64,000 nt of DNA from Nakamurella flava (GCF_005298075.1 NZ_SZZH01000006.1:372001-436000), one strand, 5' to 3'. Positions 16,381 through 25,200 are shown, counted from the first letter of the stretch. Made by a program: numbers and translations. The notes: generated by a model from the sequence alone, not told the origin.

Positions 16381-17313
16381 TCACCGGCGCAGCCGCACCC
16401 GTACGGCCGTCCCGGCCGCGAGTACCACGGCCGCGCCGCCGACCACGGTCGGCCAGCCCAGCGGCTCACCGAGCAGCAGCACGGCCCAGCCGATGGACAG
16501 GACCGGTTGCACGAGCTGGACCTGGCTGACCGTGGTCATCGGGCCGATCGCCAGACCGCGGTACCAGGCGAAGAACCCCAGGTACATGCTGATCACCGCC
16601 AGGTAGCCGAAAGCGGCCCACTGGGCCGATGTCGCCGACGGGGGCTGGGGCCCGATCGAGATCGCTGTCAGGGCAACGGTGATGGGGGCGGCCACGATCA
16701 GTGCCCACGACACCGTCTGCCAGGCACCGAGTTCCCGGGACAGCAGCCCGCCCTCGGCGTAGCCGACGGCCGCGGCCACCACCGCGCCCAGGAGCAGCAG
16801 GTCGGCCCAGTGCAGACCTCCGCCGGAGCCACCCTGGACCCACGCGAACGCGACCGCGACCACGGCGCCCGCGCCGGCGGCCCACCAGAACGCGGTCGAC
16901 ACCCGTTCGCCGCCGCGCAACACCGCGGCCACCGCGGTCGCCGCCGGCAGCAGCGCGATGACGACCGCTCCGTGTGCGGCCGGCACGCTGCTCAGGGCGA
17001 ACGAGGTGAGGAACGGGAAGCCGATGACGATGCCGCCGGCCACCACCGCGAGCCGGCGCCACTGCCGCGGGGTCGGGCGGGTCTGACGGGTCACGGCCAG
17101 CACGACCGCGGCCAGCGTCGCGGCCACGGCGGCGCGACCGGCGCCGATGAACAGCGGGGACAGTCCGGCGACGGCGACCCGGGTCAGTGGGACGGTGAGG
17201 GAGAACGCGGCCACCCCGAGCAGGCCCAGGACCGGGCCGGCCCACCGGACCGATCGGTGGGGGGTCGGTAGCGGCAGTGCCGGAACTGCAGTAGCGCTAT
17301 CGTTGCTGTTCAT
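16381..17313 (-). CDS. EamA/DMT-family exporter
   Basis: 310 residues with ten predicted membrane helices in two EamA repeats (AAFSLTVPLTRVAVAGLSPLF in the first; WYRGLAIGPMTTVSQVQLVQP and LGEPLGWPTVVGG in the second). DMT exporters expel amino acids or metabolites. The start ATG (17313-17311) overlaps the start ATG of the divergent MocR gene, so the two are almost certainly a regulator-target pair. Confidence 0.85.
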   Translation of the reverse strand: MNSNDSATAVPALPLPTPHRSVRWAGPVLGLLGVAAFSLTVPLTRVAVAGLSPLFIGAGRAAVAATLAAVVLAVTRQTRPTPRQWRRLAVVAGGIVIGFPFLTSFALSSVPAAHGAVVIALLPAATAVAAVLRGGERVSTAFWWAAGAGAVVAVAFAWVQGGSGGGLHWADLLLLGAVVAAAVGYAEGGLLSRELGAWQTVSWALIVAAPITVALTAISIGPQPPSATSAQWAAFGYLAVISMYLGFFAWYRGLAIGPMTTVSQVQLVQPVLSIGWAVLLLGEPLGWPTVVGGAAVVLAAGTAVRVRLRR

Positions 17314-17326
17314 GAATGACGATAGC
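17296..17326. promoter_or_regulatory. Inverted repeat containing face-to-face -10 boxes over both starts
   Basis: GCTATCGT (17296-17303) and ACGATAGC (17319-17326) are perfect arms 15 bp apart. Each arm contains TATCGT (TAnnnT) reading inward: 8 nt before the plus-strand ATG at 17312, and 5 nt before the minus-strand ATG at 17313. The repeat can be the MocR operator and the -10 region of both genes. Confidence 0.55.
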
Positions 17327-18721
17327 ACCGGCCGGTTGGTGCGATGGCTGCGCGAGTGGGTCGCCGCCGTCCCGCCCGGCACCCGGCTGCCCTCCAGTCG
17401 CTCGCTGGCCGCCGAGCACGGGGTGGGACCGGTCACGGTGCAGCGCGCCACCCGCGCCCTGGTCGACGCCGGCCTGGTCGAGACCCGCTCCGGCGTCGGT
17501 GCTTTCGTGCGGCAGCGGGGTACCGCCCGGCCGCCCGACCTCGAGTGGCAGACCGGTGCGCTGGGGCCGCGCCCCCCGGGCCCCGTCGCCCTCCCGGCCC
17601 CGTTACGGCCGACCGCCACCGATGTGCTCGCCCTGCACTCCGGGTACCCGACCGCGGATCTGCTGCCCGAGCGGCTGGTCCACGCGGCCCTGTCCCGAGC
17701 CGCCCGGAGCGCGTCGGCCACCCGGGTGGCCGACTCCGCGGGCCTACCCGAACTGCGGGCCTGGTTCGCCGGCGAACTCGCCGGCGGCACGCCGGCGGGC
17801 ATCGCGCCACCGGCCGCCCGCCAGGTCCTGGTCACGCCGGGCAGTCAGAGCGGGCTGAGCGGGGTGTTCCGCGCCCTGGTCGGCCCGGGCCGCCCGTTGC
17901 TCGTCGAATCGCCCACCTACTGGGGCGCGCTCACCGCGGCGGTCCACGTGGGCGTCCACGTCGTCCCGGTCCCCAGCGGACCGGACGGACCCGACCCCGA
18001 TGCCGTCGACCGGGCCTTCGCCGAGACCGGCGCCCGCGCCTTCTACGCGCAGCCGTCCTTCGCCAACCCGACCGGCACCCGCTGGTCGGCCGAGACGGGC
18101 GACGCCGTCCTCGATGTCGTCCGCCGCCGGTCCGGGTTCTTGATCGAGGACGACTGGGCCCACGACTTCGGCATCGACGCCGACCCCCGACCGCTGGCCG
18201 CCCAGGACGACGCGGGACACGTCGTCTATCTGCGGTCGCTGACCAAGAGCGTCTCGCCGGCCATCCGGGTCGGCGCCGTGATCGCCCGGGGCCCGGCGTT
18301 CGAGCGGCTGCTGGCCGACCACGCCGCCGAGGCGATGTACGTCAGCGCGGTGCTCCAGACCGCCGCCCTGGACGTCGTCCGCCAACCGGCCTGGACCACC
18401 CACCGGCGCAACCTGCGCCGGACGCTGCGTGATCGGCGGGACCTGTTGCTGCACAGCCTGTCCCGCCACACCCCGGCCGCGCTCGTCGACCGGACACCCG
18501 TCGGGGGCCTGCACCTGTGGATCCGCGTCCCCGACGGCGTCGCCGTCGACCGGCTCGTCCGCGACTGCGCCGCGGACGGCGTGCAGATCGCCGCCGGCGA
18601 CGAATGGTTCCCGGCCGAGCCGACCGGCAGCTACGTCCGGGCCAGTTTCGCCGGGCCGGACCCGGACCGGTTCGACGACGCCGCCCGGGTGCTGCAGGGG
18701 GCGGTCGACCGGCAGGCCTGA
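17312..18721 (+). CDS. MocR-type (GntR-aminotransferase) regulator
   Basis: 469 residues: an N-terminal GntR winged helix (about 5-75: GTRLPSSRSLAAEHGVGPVTVQRA) fused to a fold-type I aminotransferase domain (about 110-465). The PLP lysine lies in LRSLTKSVSPAIRVG and FANPTGT precedes it. MocR proteins use bound PLP, or its adduct with an amine, to switch transcription. The likely target is the overlapping divergent EamA exporter. ATG 17312 keeps the helix before the HTH; no Shine-Dalgarno is visible, consistent with leaderless or internal initiation. Confidence 0.85.
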   Translation: MNDDSTGRLVRWLREWVAAVPPGTRLPSSRSLAAEHGVGPVTVQRATRALVDAGLVETRSGVGAFVRQRGTARPPDLEWQTGALGPRPPGPVALPAPLRPTATDVLALHSGYPTADLLPERLVHAALSRAARSASATRVADSAGLPELRAWFAGELAGGTPAGIAPPAARQVLVTPGSQSGLSGVFRALVGPGRPLLVESPTYWGALTAAVHVGVHVVPVPSGPDGPDPDAVDRAFAETGARAFYAQPSFANPTGTRWSAETGDAVLDVVRRRSGFLIEDDWAHDFGIDADPRPLAAQDDAGHVVYLRSLTKSVSPAIRVGAVIARGPAFERLLADHAAEAMYVSAVLQTAALDVVRQPAWTTHRRNLRRTLRDRRDLLLHSLSRHTPAALVDRTPVGGLHLWIRVPDGVAVDRLVRDCAADGVQIAAGDEWFPAEPTGSYVRASFAGPDPDRFDDAARVLQGAVDRQA

Positions 18722-18724
18722 CCG

Positions 18725-19153
18725 TCAGCCCGACGGGGCGTCCGGTCCGGTCGGGTCGACGGCAGCCGCCAACGCGGGACCGACCGCCGCCCCGACGATC
18801 TGGCTCTCCGTCCGGCCCGGCAGACCGGGCAGGGTCGCCCAGTGCGTGACCTCCTCGCCGCCGTGCCCCGAGCCGGCGGGGAAGCGGACCACCCGGTCGG
18901 CATCGAGATAGCAGTCGTGGAGCACCGGATCGCCCGGCTCGATGACGTGCACGGCGCAGAAGTGCATCGGCAGGACCAGCCAGAAGTCGTCGTCCGGCGA
19001 TGGTGACCGACCTGGCTCCGGCGGGTAGCGACCGGTGATGGCGGCCAGCACCAGCTGACCGTCCCGGGGCTGCCGCCGGCGGGCGTCGACCCAGCCGATC
19101 GCCGCACGGTCAGGGGGCGCGGGCATCCCGCGGCCGGCATCGGGCGCGGTCAC
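18725..19153 (-). CDS. DUF551-like small protein
   Basis: 142 residues. GWVDARRRQPRDGQLVLAAI at the start and VTHWATLPGLP near the end match the layout of DUF551 domains, which are usually short and often encoded on phages or plasmids. Function is unknown. The ATG overlaps the stop of the upstream gene by 4 bp, so they form a two-gene operon. Confidence 0.55.
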   Translation of the reverse strand: MTAPDAGRGMPAPPDRAAIGWVDARRRQPRDGQLVLAAITGRYPPEPGRSPSPDDDFWLVLPMHFCAVHVIEPGDPVLHDCYLDADRVVRFPAGSGHGGEEVTHWATLPGLPGRTESQIVGAAVGPALAAAVDPTGPDAPSG

Positions 19154-20226
19154 AACCGGCCCTCGGCCGGCAGCCAGTCACCGAACCGGGCGGCCAACCG
19201 GTCCCGCTCGGCCGGGTCGGCGGCGATGACGTCCACCCCGCCGTCGTAGGGGGCGAACAACCAGCGCAGCTCCGGGTCGGCCAGAATGACCCCGACGATC
19301 ACCTCGTCGGCGACCATGCGCAGGATCGGATCCAGCCGTGGATCGTCCCGGTCCGTCGTCTCGACCCACAGGTGCAGGCAGCGCGGTTCGCCCTCGTCGA
19401 CTTCGGTGACGATGCTGTCCCAGAGCCACGACTGCGGGGTGAGCGCGGTCAACGGCGCCGGGCGATCCGGCACCGCGAGGCCACCGCTCCAGGCCGCCGT
19501 GATCAGGAGCAGCTCGGCCGTTCCGGAAAGGCCGGCGAGCTCGGCCAGGACCGCCCGGTGCCGGCGGACGATCTCCCGGTGGTCGGCTTCGTCGGCGGCG
19601 TACCGCCGGCTCTCCGGCAGCGAATGGAAACGCACCCACCGGTCGGCCAGCGCCGTCCGCAGCTCGTGGCTCACCGGGCGACTTCCCGGCAGCCGGTCCA
19701 TCCACATACGCGTCAACGCCGCACCCTGCGGCGCCCGATCCGGTGCGGGCGGGCGGCGCGGGTCGGGATCGCGGGGGAGGTACCCATCCGGCACCCCGGC
19801 GTGGGCGAGCGCGGCGGCCACCACGTCCGCATCGACCGGCCAGCCGGTGCCGGAGCGGTTGTCACCGACCCGGCCGCCGGCGATCGTGACCCACCGGAGC
19901 CACTCGTCGGCGCCGTCCCGCAGTTCCAGAACGACATCGGAGAGCCGGCCCGGGCCGGCATCGTCGGCCGAGGCCGCCGTCGAGGTGAGCGCGGCCGCCA
20001 GCCGGGCGATGGCCGCCGGGTCGCCCACGACGGCCAGCGGCGGGGGATCGACAGGCCCCGGGTAGGTCTCGTGGAGCGAACCGCCCCACACCAGCACCGT
20101 GACCGCCGACTCCACACCCCGGCGCAGGTCCGCGCGAGCCTGCTCGCCGGTCGGTCGTCGGCTCGATGCCCCGTCCGCGGCTACCACGACGGAGAACGGG
20201 CTGGACGACTCGGCGTCATCGGTCAT
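19150..20226 (-). CDS. DUF3885-like protein
   Basis: 358 residues. The C-terminal half (about 180-358) has RFHSLPESRRYA, HREIVRRHRAVLAEL, LDPILRMVADEVIVGVIL and a terminal FAPYDGGVDVI block, which I recall as typical of DUF3885. The N-terminal half is Asp/Ala-rich and unassigned (it includes ELRDGADEWLRWVTIAGGRVG). It is soluble and of unknown role, and is followed by the DUF551-like gene with a 4-bp overlap. Confidence 0.55.
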   Translation of the reverse strand: MTDDAESSSPFSVVVAADGASSRRPTGEQARADLRRGVESAVTVLVWGGSLHETYPGPVDPPPLAVVGDPAAIARLAAALTSTAASADDAGPGRLSDVVLELRDGADEWLRWVTIAGGRVGDNRSGTGWPVDADVVAAALAHAGVPDGYLPRDPDPRRPPAPDRAPQGAALTRMWMDRLPGSRPVSHELRTALADRWVRFHSLPESRRYAADEADHREIVRRHRAVLAELAGLSGTAELLLITAAWSGGLAVPDRPAPLTALTPQSWLWDSIVTEVDEGEPRCLHLWVETTDRDDPRLDPILRMVADEVIVGVILADPELRWLFAPYDGGVDVIAADPAERDRLAARFGDWLPAEGRL

Positions 20227-20587
20227 CGGCGGCGGTCCCTTCCGGCGGTCGCGGTCACCCGATGCCTACTCCTCCGCCCGGCGCCGCCGTCCCCGGGACC
20301 GGATGCGCCATCCGATCGGGGGGTTGAGCACGGATCGGTGCGGACGCATGACCCCTCGCGCTGGGTCGACGTGCACGCCCACCCGGCCACCGTCCGGACC
20401 GGTCGCTCACCCCGTCCGGTGCATCGCCGGTCCGCCGGCCCCGACCGGCGCTCGCCGACCGTCATCAGACCCCGGCCCGGCCGGCCCGTTCGGGGCTGCA
20501 GGCGCCGTCGGCGGGTCTGGCTACCGTCCGAACCAGAACGTCCGCCGGGCCGCCGGGCGGACCCGTGATCGCCCGTCAGGAGTGCCG
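20227..20587. other. 360-bp intergenic region
   Basis: It separates the divergent DUF3885-like and papain-like lipoprotein genes. No gene is supported. A TACCGT box at 20522-20527 is a possible -10 element for the lipoprotein gene, whose AGGAG ribosome site lies at about 20579. Confidence 0.4.
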
Positions 20588-22153
20588 ATGCCGTTCCCGT
20601 CCCGCGGTCTTCGCCCCGCCCTGGCCGGCCTGGCGCTCGTGACGGTCGCCGTCTCCGGGTGTGGATCGTCGACGACCGTCGAGACGGTCACGGCCGGAGC
20701 CAGCGGGGCCGAGACCGTCAGCAGCGACGCGCAGGTCACAGCCGACAGCGGGTTCCGGGTCGCCGCCAACGGTTTCTCGTTCGCCAACTACGGCAACGAG
20801 AAGTCGCCGGCCAACCTCGACGCGGCCACGATGCAGAGCCTGTTCGGAGACGAGGTCTGCGCCCGCACCGACGGCGGCACCTGTTCGCTGACCGCCGTGG
20901 CCAAGGCGTTCATGAACTTCGCCAACGGGACGATGGGCGACGGCCACTGCTTCGGCATGGCGGCCCTCGCCTCGCTCATGCACCAGGGCACCGTCGACCC
21001 CGCGACCTACGGGGCCGCGACCGTGGCCCAGCTCTCCGACACGGCGGCCGTCCAGCAGGCCGTCGCGCGCTACTTCACCACCCAGATGACTCCGAACGTG
21101 CAGTCCACGGAGACGGGTCAGACGGTGAAGGAGGTCATCGACACCCTCACCCAGGGCTGGGCCCGGGGCGAGGGCTACATCCTCGGCATCTCCGCGGCGG
21201 ACGATACGGGCGGCCACGCCATCACCCCGACCGCGTTGGCCACCCGGCCCGACGGCACCGTCGAGATCCGGGTCTACGACAACAACTTCCCGGGGGTCGA
21301 GCGCGTCGTGCTCGCCGATCCGGCCGCCGACACCTGGCAGTACGCAACCGCCGCCAACCCGGCGACCGACCCGAAGCCCTACGTCGGCAGCCCGACGAAC
21401 CGGATGGTCCTGACACCCGTCAGTGCGGTGACCGGCCCCCAGCAATGCCCGGTGTGCGAGGAGCAGAGCGGCCGCACCCTGGTCATGGTCACGGATCGCT
21501 CCCATGACCTGCCGGTCGACGTCGAGATCACCGCCCCGGACGGCGAGCCGCCGGTCGACCTCCAGAAGCTGGAATCGCTCAGCGACTCCGATTCCACCTG
21601 GGTCTCCGTGGGCACCAGCGGTCGCTTCGTCGTCTCCCTGCAGGCCGGTGACGGGCCGCAGGCCGACGACGTGGACATCGCAGTGCTCGGGTCCGGCTAC
21701 GTGCGGCAGGCCAGCGACGTGAAGATGGCACCTGGTCAGCAGAGCACGATGATCATCGATCCGGGCGCGGACCGGTTCACCTGGCAGTCCACCGGTGACG
21801 GGGCGCCGACCCTCTCGGCCAGTGGTGAGAACGGGGCCGTGTCCTACTCGTTCGCGGCCGGCCTGGACGCGCTGGCCCCGAACACGCCGGTGACGGTCGG
21901 CAGTGACCCTGCCGCGGGCACGGCGTCGGTCTCCGTGGGCACCGACGCGGCCGCCGCGCAGCAGGTGGCGTTGGCCGTCGAACGCACCGACGCCACCTCG
22001 GACGGCACCCTCACCATCACCTACCCGGACCTGGGCGGCGGTCAGACCCTCACCATGGACTACGGCCGGTGGGACGGGAACTCGGCCGGGCCCATCTCGG
22101 CGACGCTGGCCACGCCCGGGCAACCGGACCAGCCGGTGAACCTCACCGGCTGA
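20588..22153 (+). CDS. Secreted lipoprotein with papain-like Cys/His/Asp motif
   Basis: 521 residues. The signal peptide ends in lipobox VSGC (Cys25). Residues ~110-240 hold GDGHCFGMA (Cys121), GGHAITPTA (His210) and VYDNNFPG (Asp231/Asn232), in the order and context of a papain/C39-like catalytic triad. Cys91 and Cys99 may form a disulphide, and CPVC follows at about residue 290. The C-terminal ~230 residues look beta-rich. It is probably a cell-surface protease or transglutaminase-like enzyme; the substrate is unknown. ATG 20588 has AGGAG 5 bp upstream. Confidence 0.7.
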   Translation: MPFPSRGLRPALAGLALVTVAVSGCGSSTTVETVTAGASGAETVSSDAQVTADSGFRVAANGFSFANYGNEKSPANLDAATMQSLFGDEVCARTDGGTCSLTAVAKAFMNFANGTMGDGHCFGMAALASLMHQGTVDPATYGAATVAQLSDTAAVQQAVARYFTTQMTPNVQSTETGQTVKEVIDTLTQGWARGEGYILGISAADDTGGHAITPTALATRPDGTVEIRVYDNNFPGVERVVLADPAADTWQYATAANPATDPKPYVGSPTNRMVLTPVSAVTGPQQCPVCEEQSGRTLVMVTDRSHDLPVDVEITAPDGEPPVDLQKLESLSDSDSTWVSVGTSGRFVVSLQAGDGPQADDVDIAVLGSGYVRQASDVKMAPGQQSTMIIDPGADRFTWQSTGDGAPTLSASGENGAVSYSFAAGLDALAPNTPVTVGSDPAAGTASVSVGTDAAAAQQVALAVERTDATSDGTLTITYPDLGGGQTLTMDYGRWDGNSAGPISATLATPGQPDQPVNLTG

Positions 22154-22156
22154 CGG

Positions 22157-22999
22157 TCAGCGGTCGGCCGATCCCTCGTCCGCCGTCACCCGGGGGTGCC
22201 GCGCCCAGACGAAGCAGTACCCGCCGAAGGCGATCACGCCGAGCGCCAGGACGGCCAGCAGCACGGCCCCGAACGGCGCGTCGTGCACCGTGCGCAGGGC
22301 GTCATCCATCCCCCCGGCCTTGGCCGGGTCGTAGGTGACGGCGGCCCAGACGAACAGGCCGCCGACGACGGCCAGCGCGGCGCCCTTGGCGATGTACCCG
22401 ACCTGGCCCAGCCGGACCACCCAGTGCGCGGCCCCACCGGCCAGGTCGCGGGTGAACTTCTTCCTCGCGCCCTTCCAGATCTGCCGGCCGGCCACCACCA
22501 GGACGGCGATGCCGACGGCGCCCACCAGGAAGCGCCCGAACCCCATGCCCAGCAGTTGCGCGGTCAGCCCCTCCTGCTTCTGGTCACCGCCGGACGAGCC
22601 GGCTCCCGTCACGGTCTTTACCGCAGCCCAGCCCAGCCCGGCGTAGACGACCGCGCGGCCGGCGGACCCGACCCGGCGGCCCAGCCGCTTCTTCTCGTCG
22701 TCGACGTTGCGGTGGCCGATCGCCGCCTCCAGGCCCTGCCACACCACGAGCGCGAACAGGCCGACCGCCGTCACCCACAGCAGCACGGCGCCGAACGGCT
22801 GACCGGCGAGGGTGGCCAGCGCGCCCTGTTGGTCGGCCTCGCCGGAACCGCCGGCCCCGAAGGCGATCTGCAGGGCGAGCCAGCCGACCAGCAGATGGAC
22901 CAGCCCGTAGGCGACGAGACCGACGGTGATGAGAATGCGCAGTGGTCGCGACCCGGCGGCGTCGGCTCCGGCTCGACGCGCCGTTCCCGCGGCCGTCAT
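22157..22999 (-). CDS. DUF1206 membrane protein
   Basis: 280 residues with six membrane helices in three repeated pairs. Each pair contains a GxxxYG/GYxxxG-type helix (ITVGLVAYGLVHLLVGWLA, AGRAVVYAGLGWAAVK, RLGQVGYIAKGAALAVVGG) and a PFGAVLL segment. This is the DUF1206 pattern. Function is unknown. It converges with the lipoprotein gene with only 3 bp between the stops. Confidence 0.85.
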   Translation of the reverse strand: MTAAGTARRAGADAAGSRPLRILITVGLVAYGLVHLLVGWLALQIAFGAGGSGEADQQGALATLAGQPFGAVLLWVTAVGLFALVVWQGLEAAIGHRNVDDEKKRLGRRVGSAGRAVVYAGLGWAAVKTVTGAGSSGGDQKQEGLTAQLLGMGFGRFLVGAVGIAVLVVAGRQIWKGARKKFTRDLAGGAAHWVVRLGQVGYIAKGAALAVVGGLFVWAAVTYDPAKAGGMDDALRTVHDAPFGAVLLAVLALGVIAFGGYCFVWARHPRVTADEGSADR

Positions 23000-23288
23000 C
23001 GGGACTGCTCCGCGAGCGGAGACGAAGCATTCGTCGTCGGCGCGCAGCGCGCCACGGTGCGCATCATGGGCACACCGTTCCCCGCCGCCGGACGCGCAAA
23101 CCTGCTGAATCGGTTCCCGCTGCGGGTTCCGCTCCCCGTGCCGACCCGCCCACCGGGATTGTCACTCCGTGAGACTCGCGTGGTGGCACGGCATCCCGCT
23201 CCCTACGGTGGCGGCAACGGTGACCGCCGCGGTCATCGGCGGGCGATCACGAAAGGCCCGCGCGGCTGCCCATCAAAGGAGTTGTGCA

Positions 23289-24323
23289 GTGACCGACATG
23301 CGTGCAGTCCAGGTCGTCGGCTATCACCAGGACCTGCAGATGACCGAGATCGAAAAGCCCGAGGTCAAGGGACCGTGGGACGTCCTGGTGAAGGTCGGTG
23401 GTGCTGGTGTCTGCCGGACCGACCTGCACATCCTCGAAGGGCAGTGGGAGCCCAAGACCCACGTCCCGCTGCCGTACACCATCGGCCACGAGAACGCCGG
23501 CTGGGTCGAGGCCGTCGGCAGCGCCGTCACCAACGTCAAGGAGGGCGACAAGGTCATCCTCCACCCGCTCATCACCTGTGGGCTCTGCCGGGCGTGCCGT
23601 TCCGGCGACGACGTGCACTGCGTCAACAGTGCGTTCCCGGGGATCGACACCAACGGCGGCTACGCCGAGTATCTGCTGACCTCAGCCCGCTCCACGGTGA
23701 AGATCGACGACTCACTGGAGCCGTCGGACGTCGCTGCCCTGGCGGACGCCGGCCTTACCGCGTACCACGCGGCCGCGAAGGCGGCGAAGAAGCTGACCCC
23801 CCGGGACAAGGTCGTCGTCATCGGCGCCGGCGGGCTCGGCCACATCGGCATCCAGGTCCTGCGGTCGCTGAGCCCGGCCGAGATCATCGTCGTCGACCGC
23901 AACCCGGACGCGGCGAAGCTGGCCCAGAGCATCGGCGCCCACCACGCCGTCGTCGGCGACGGCACCCAGGTCGACCAGGTCCTCGAGCTCACCGGCGGCA
24001 ACGGCGCCGAGGCGATCATCGACTTCGTCGGCGAGGGCGGCGCCACCGCCGAGGGCGTGCGGATGCTGCGCCGGGCCGGCGACTACTACGTGGTCGGGTA
24101 CGGGGAGAACATCGACGTGCCGACCATCGACATCATCTCCACCGAGATCAACTTCATCGGCAACCTGGTCGGTTCCTACAACGACCTGCAGGACCTGATG
24201 GCGCTGGCCGCCCAGGGCGCCGTCACCCTGCACACCCAGAAGTACGCCCTGGACGACTTCCAGTCCGCCATCACCGATCTGGACAACGGCAAGGTCCGCG
24301 GGCGCGCCATCCTCGTCCCCTGA
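23289..24323 (+). CDS. Zinc-dependent NAD(P) alcohol dehydrogenase
   Basis: 344 residues of the medium-chain dehydrogenase family. Catalytic zinc residues lie in GVCRTDLH and GHENAGWV; the structural zinc site is C-x2-C-x2-C-x7-C in TCGLCRACRSGDDVHC. The nucleotide-binding loop is GAGGLGHIG, followed by an acidic residue (VVDRN), which favours NAD. GTG 23289 is chosen because AAAGGAG lies 7-8 bp upstream. The alcohol substrate is unknown. A strong hairpin follows. Confidence 0.88.
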   Translation: MTDMRAVQVVGYHQDLQMTEIEKPEVKGPWDVLVKVGGAGVCRTDLHILEGQWEPKTHVPLPYTIGHENAGWVEAVGSAVTNVKEGDKVILHPLITCGLCRACRSGDDVHCVNSAFPGIDTNGGYAEYLLTSARSTVKIDDSLEPSDVAALADAGLTAYHAAAKAAKKLTPRDKVVVIGAGGLGHIGIQVLRSLSPAEIIVVDRNPDAAKLAQSIGAHHAVVGDGTQVDQVLELTGGNGAEAIIDFVGEGGATAEGVRMLRRAGDYYVVGYGENIDVPTIDIISTEINFIGNLVGSYNDLQDLMALAAQGAVTLHTQKYALDDFQSAITDLDNGKVRGRAILVP

Positions 24324-24358
24324 CGGTGCTTTCCGCCGCCTGACGACGTCGTTCGACG

Positions 24359-24387
24359 CCGGCCGCCCCCGATCCGGGGGCGGCCGG
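24359..24387. terminator. GC-rich hairpin terminator
   Basis: Arms 24359-24371 and 24375-24387 are perfectly complementary (13 bp) around a 3-nt loop, 36 bp after the alcohol dehydrogenase stop. Confidence 0.75.
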
Positions 24388-24454
24388 GGTGATGGTCGCG
24401 CGGCGTGATCGGCGGGCGCTGCGACACCACCCGACGGGGCCGGAACAGCCCGCG

Positions 24455-24469
24455 TACGCTGACCGGGTG
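24455..24469 (+). promoter_or_regulatory. Leaderless promoter of the DUF5318 gene
   Basis: TACGCT (24455-24460) fits the TAnnnT -10 consensus and lies 6 nt before the GTG at 24467. Transcription would start at or within the start codon; there is no Shine-Dalgarno. Confidence 0.55.
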
Positions 24470-24871
24470 CGGACCCAGCGGGGACTCGTGGACTATGCGT
24501 TGCAGCGCCGGGCGCTGCTCGCGGAGGTCCGCTCGGGTCGGACCGGGGTCGGCGAGGTGTGCGACGCGTCGCCGTACCTGCTGCGCGCGGCCAAGTTCCA
24601 CGGGGTGCCCACCGACACCGACTGCCCGGTCTGCCGCAAGGAATCGCTCATCCACGTGTTCTGGGTCTACGGGGACGAGATCAAGCACATGGCCGGCTCC
24701 GCCCGCCTGCCACGCGAACTCGAGACGATGGCGCAGACGTTCGGGGAGTTCGACGTCTACCAGACCGAGGTCTGCCGCACCTGCACGTGGAACCACCTGG
24801 TGGCCTCGTTCGTGATGGGCCACAAGGGCGCCCAGGCCGCGCCGCGGACCCGCCGCCGGGCCGCCAAATAG
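24467..24871 (+). CDS. DUF5318 zinc-ribbon-like protein
   Basis: 134 residues beginning VRTQRGLVDYALQRRALL. Two Cys pairs, CPVC near residue 51 and CRTC near residue 105, would form a zinc ribbon. The protein matches the DUF5318 family found beside ponA1 and a GT87 gene in mycobacteria (Rv0049 type, 137 residues), here followed by a GT87 gene. I chose GTG 24467 over 24389 because of the length, the family-like N-terminus and the leaderless -10 box. Its 3' end is part of a tandem repeat. The biochemical role is unknown, possibly linked to envelope growth. Confidence 0.8.
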   Translation: MRTQRGLVDYALQRRALLAEVRSGRTGVGEVCDASPYLLRAAKFHGVPTDTDCPVCRKESLIHVFWVYGDEIKHMAGSARLPRELETMAQTFGEFDVYQTEVCRTCTWNHLVASFVMGHKGAQAAPRTRRRAAK

Positions 24872-24935
24872 CGCCGCAGACCCGCCGCCCGGGTCGCCAA
24901 GTTGCGCCGCAGACCCGCCGCCGGGCCGCCGGTTC
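24839..24935 (+). repeat. Three imperfect 32-33 bp tandem repeats
   Basis: Units begin at 24839, 24871 and 24904 with GCGCCGC and share the core ACCCGCCGCC. The first unit encodes the last residues of DUF5318; the other two lie after the stop. It looks like duplication of the 3' end of the gene. Confidence 0.75.
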
Positions 24936-24937
24936 GA

Positions 24938-25075
24938 TCAGTCGGTCTCGGGTCCGCAGCAGTAGACGCAGCTCGCGTCCGTGCACCGATCGGCGTCGAG
25001 GCCGGCGGAGCGGGTGAAGGCCAGGGTGTCGGCGGTCGTCTCGGTGGTGTCGGCCAGTTCCAGCAGCATGGTCAT
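24938..25075 (-). CDS. Possible Cys-rich small peptide
   Basis: From ATG 25075 the frame encodes 45 residues: an acidic Thr-rich helical first part (LELADTTETTADTLAF) and a C-terminal RCTDASCVYCCGPETD with four cysteines. A longer form from GTG 25150 exists. There is no clear Shine-Dalgarno and no adjacent modification enzyme. The two-part layout resembles a peptide precursor or a small metal-binding protein, but it could be spurious. Confidence 0.3.
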   Translation of the reverse strand: MTMLLELADTTETTADTLAFTRSAGLDADRCTDASCVYCCGPETD

Positions 25076-25200
25076 GTCTGCTGGACGCACGACACCCGCC
25101 GAGGATGCCCGGTCCGGCGAAATCGGGTGTCCACTCTGCGTGACGGTCACCGTGCGCTGACGGGACGTGTCGCCTTCCCGGGACGGGCGACCCGCCTCGG

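Noticed and set aside
24389-24466. Upstream GTG/ATG start for the DUF5318 gene
   Set aside because: The extra 26 residues are Arg/His-rich and not family-like; GTG 24467 fits the family length and the leaderless -10 box.
24839-24935. Possible CRISPR-like repeat
   Set aside because: The three units are contiguous with no spacers and the first is coding; it is a tandem duplication.
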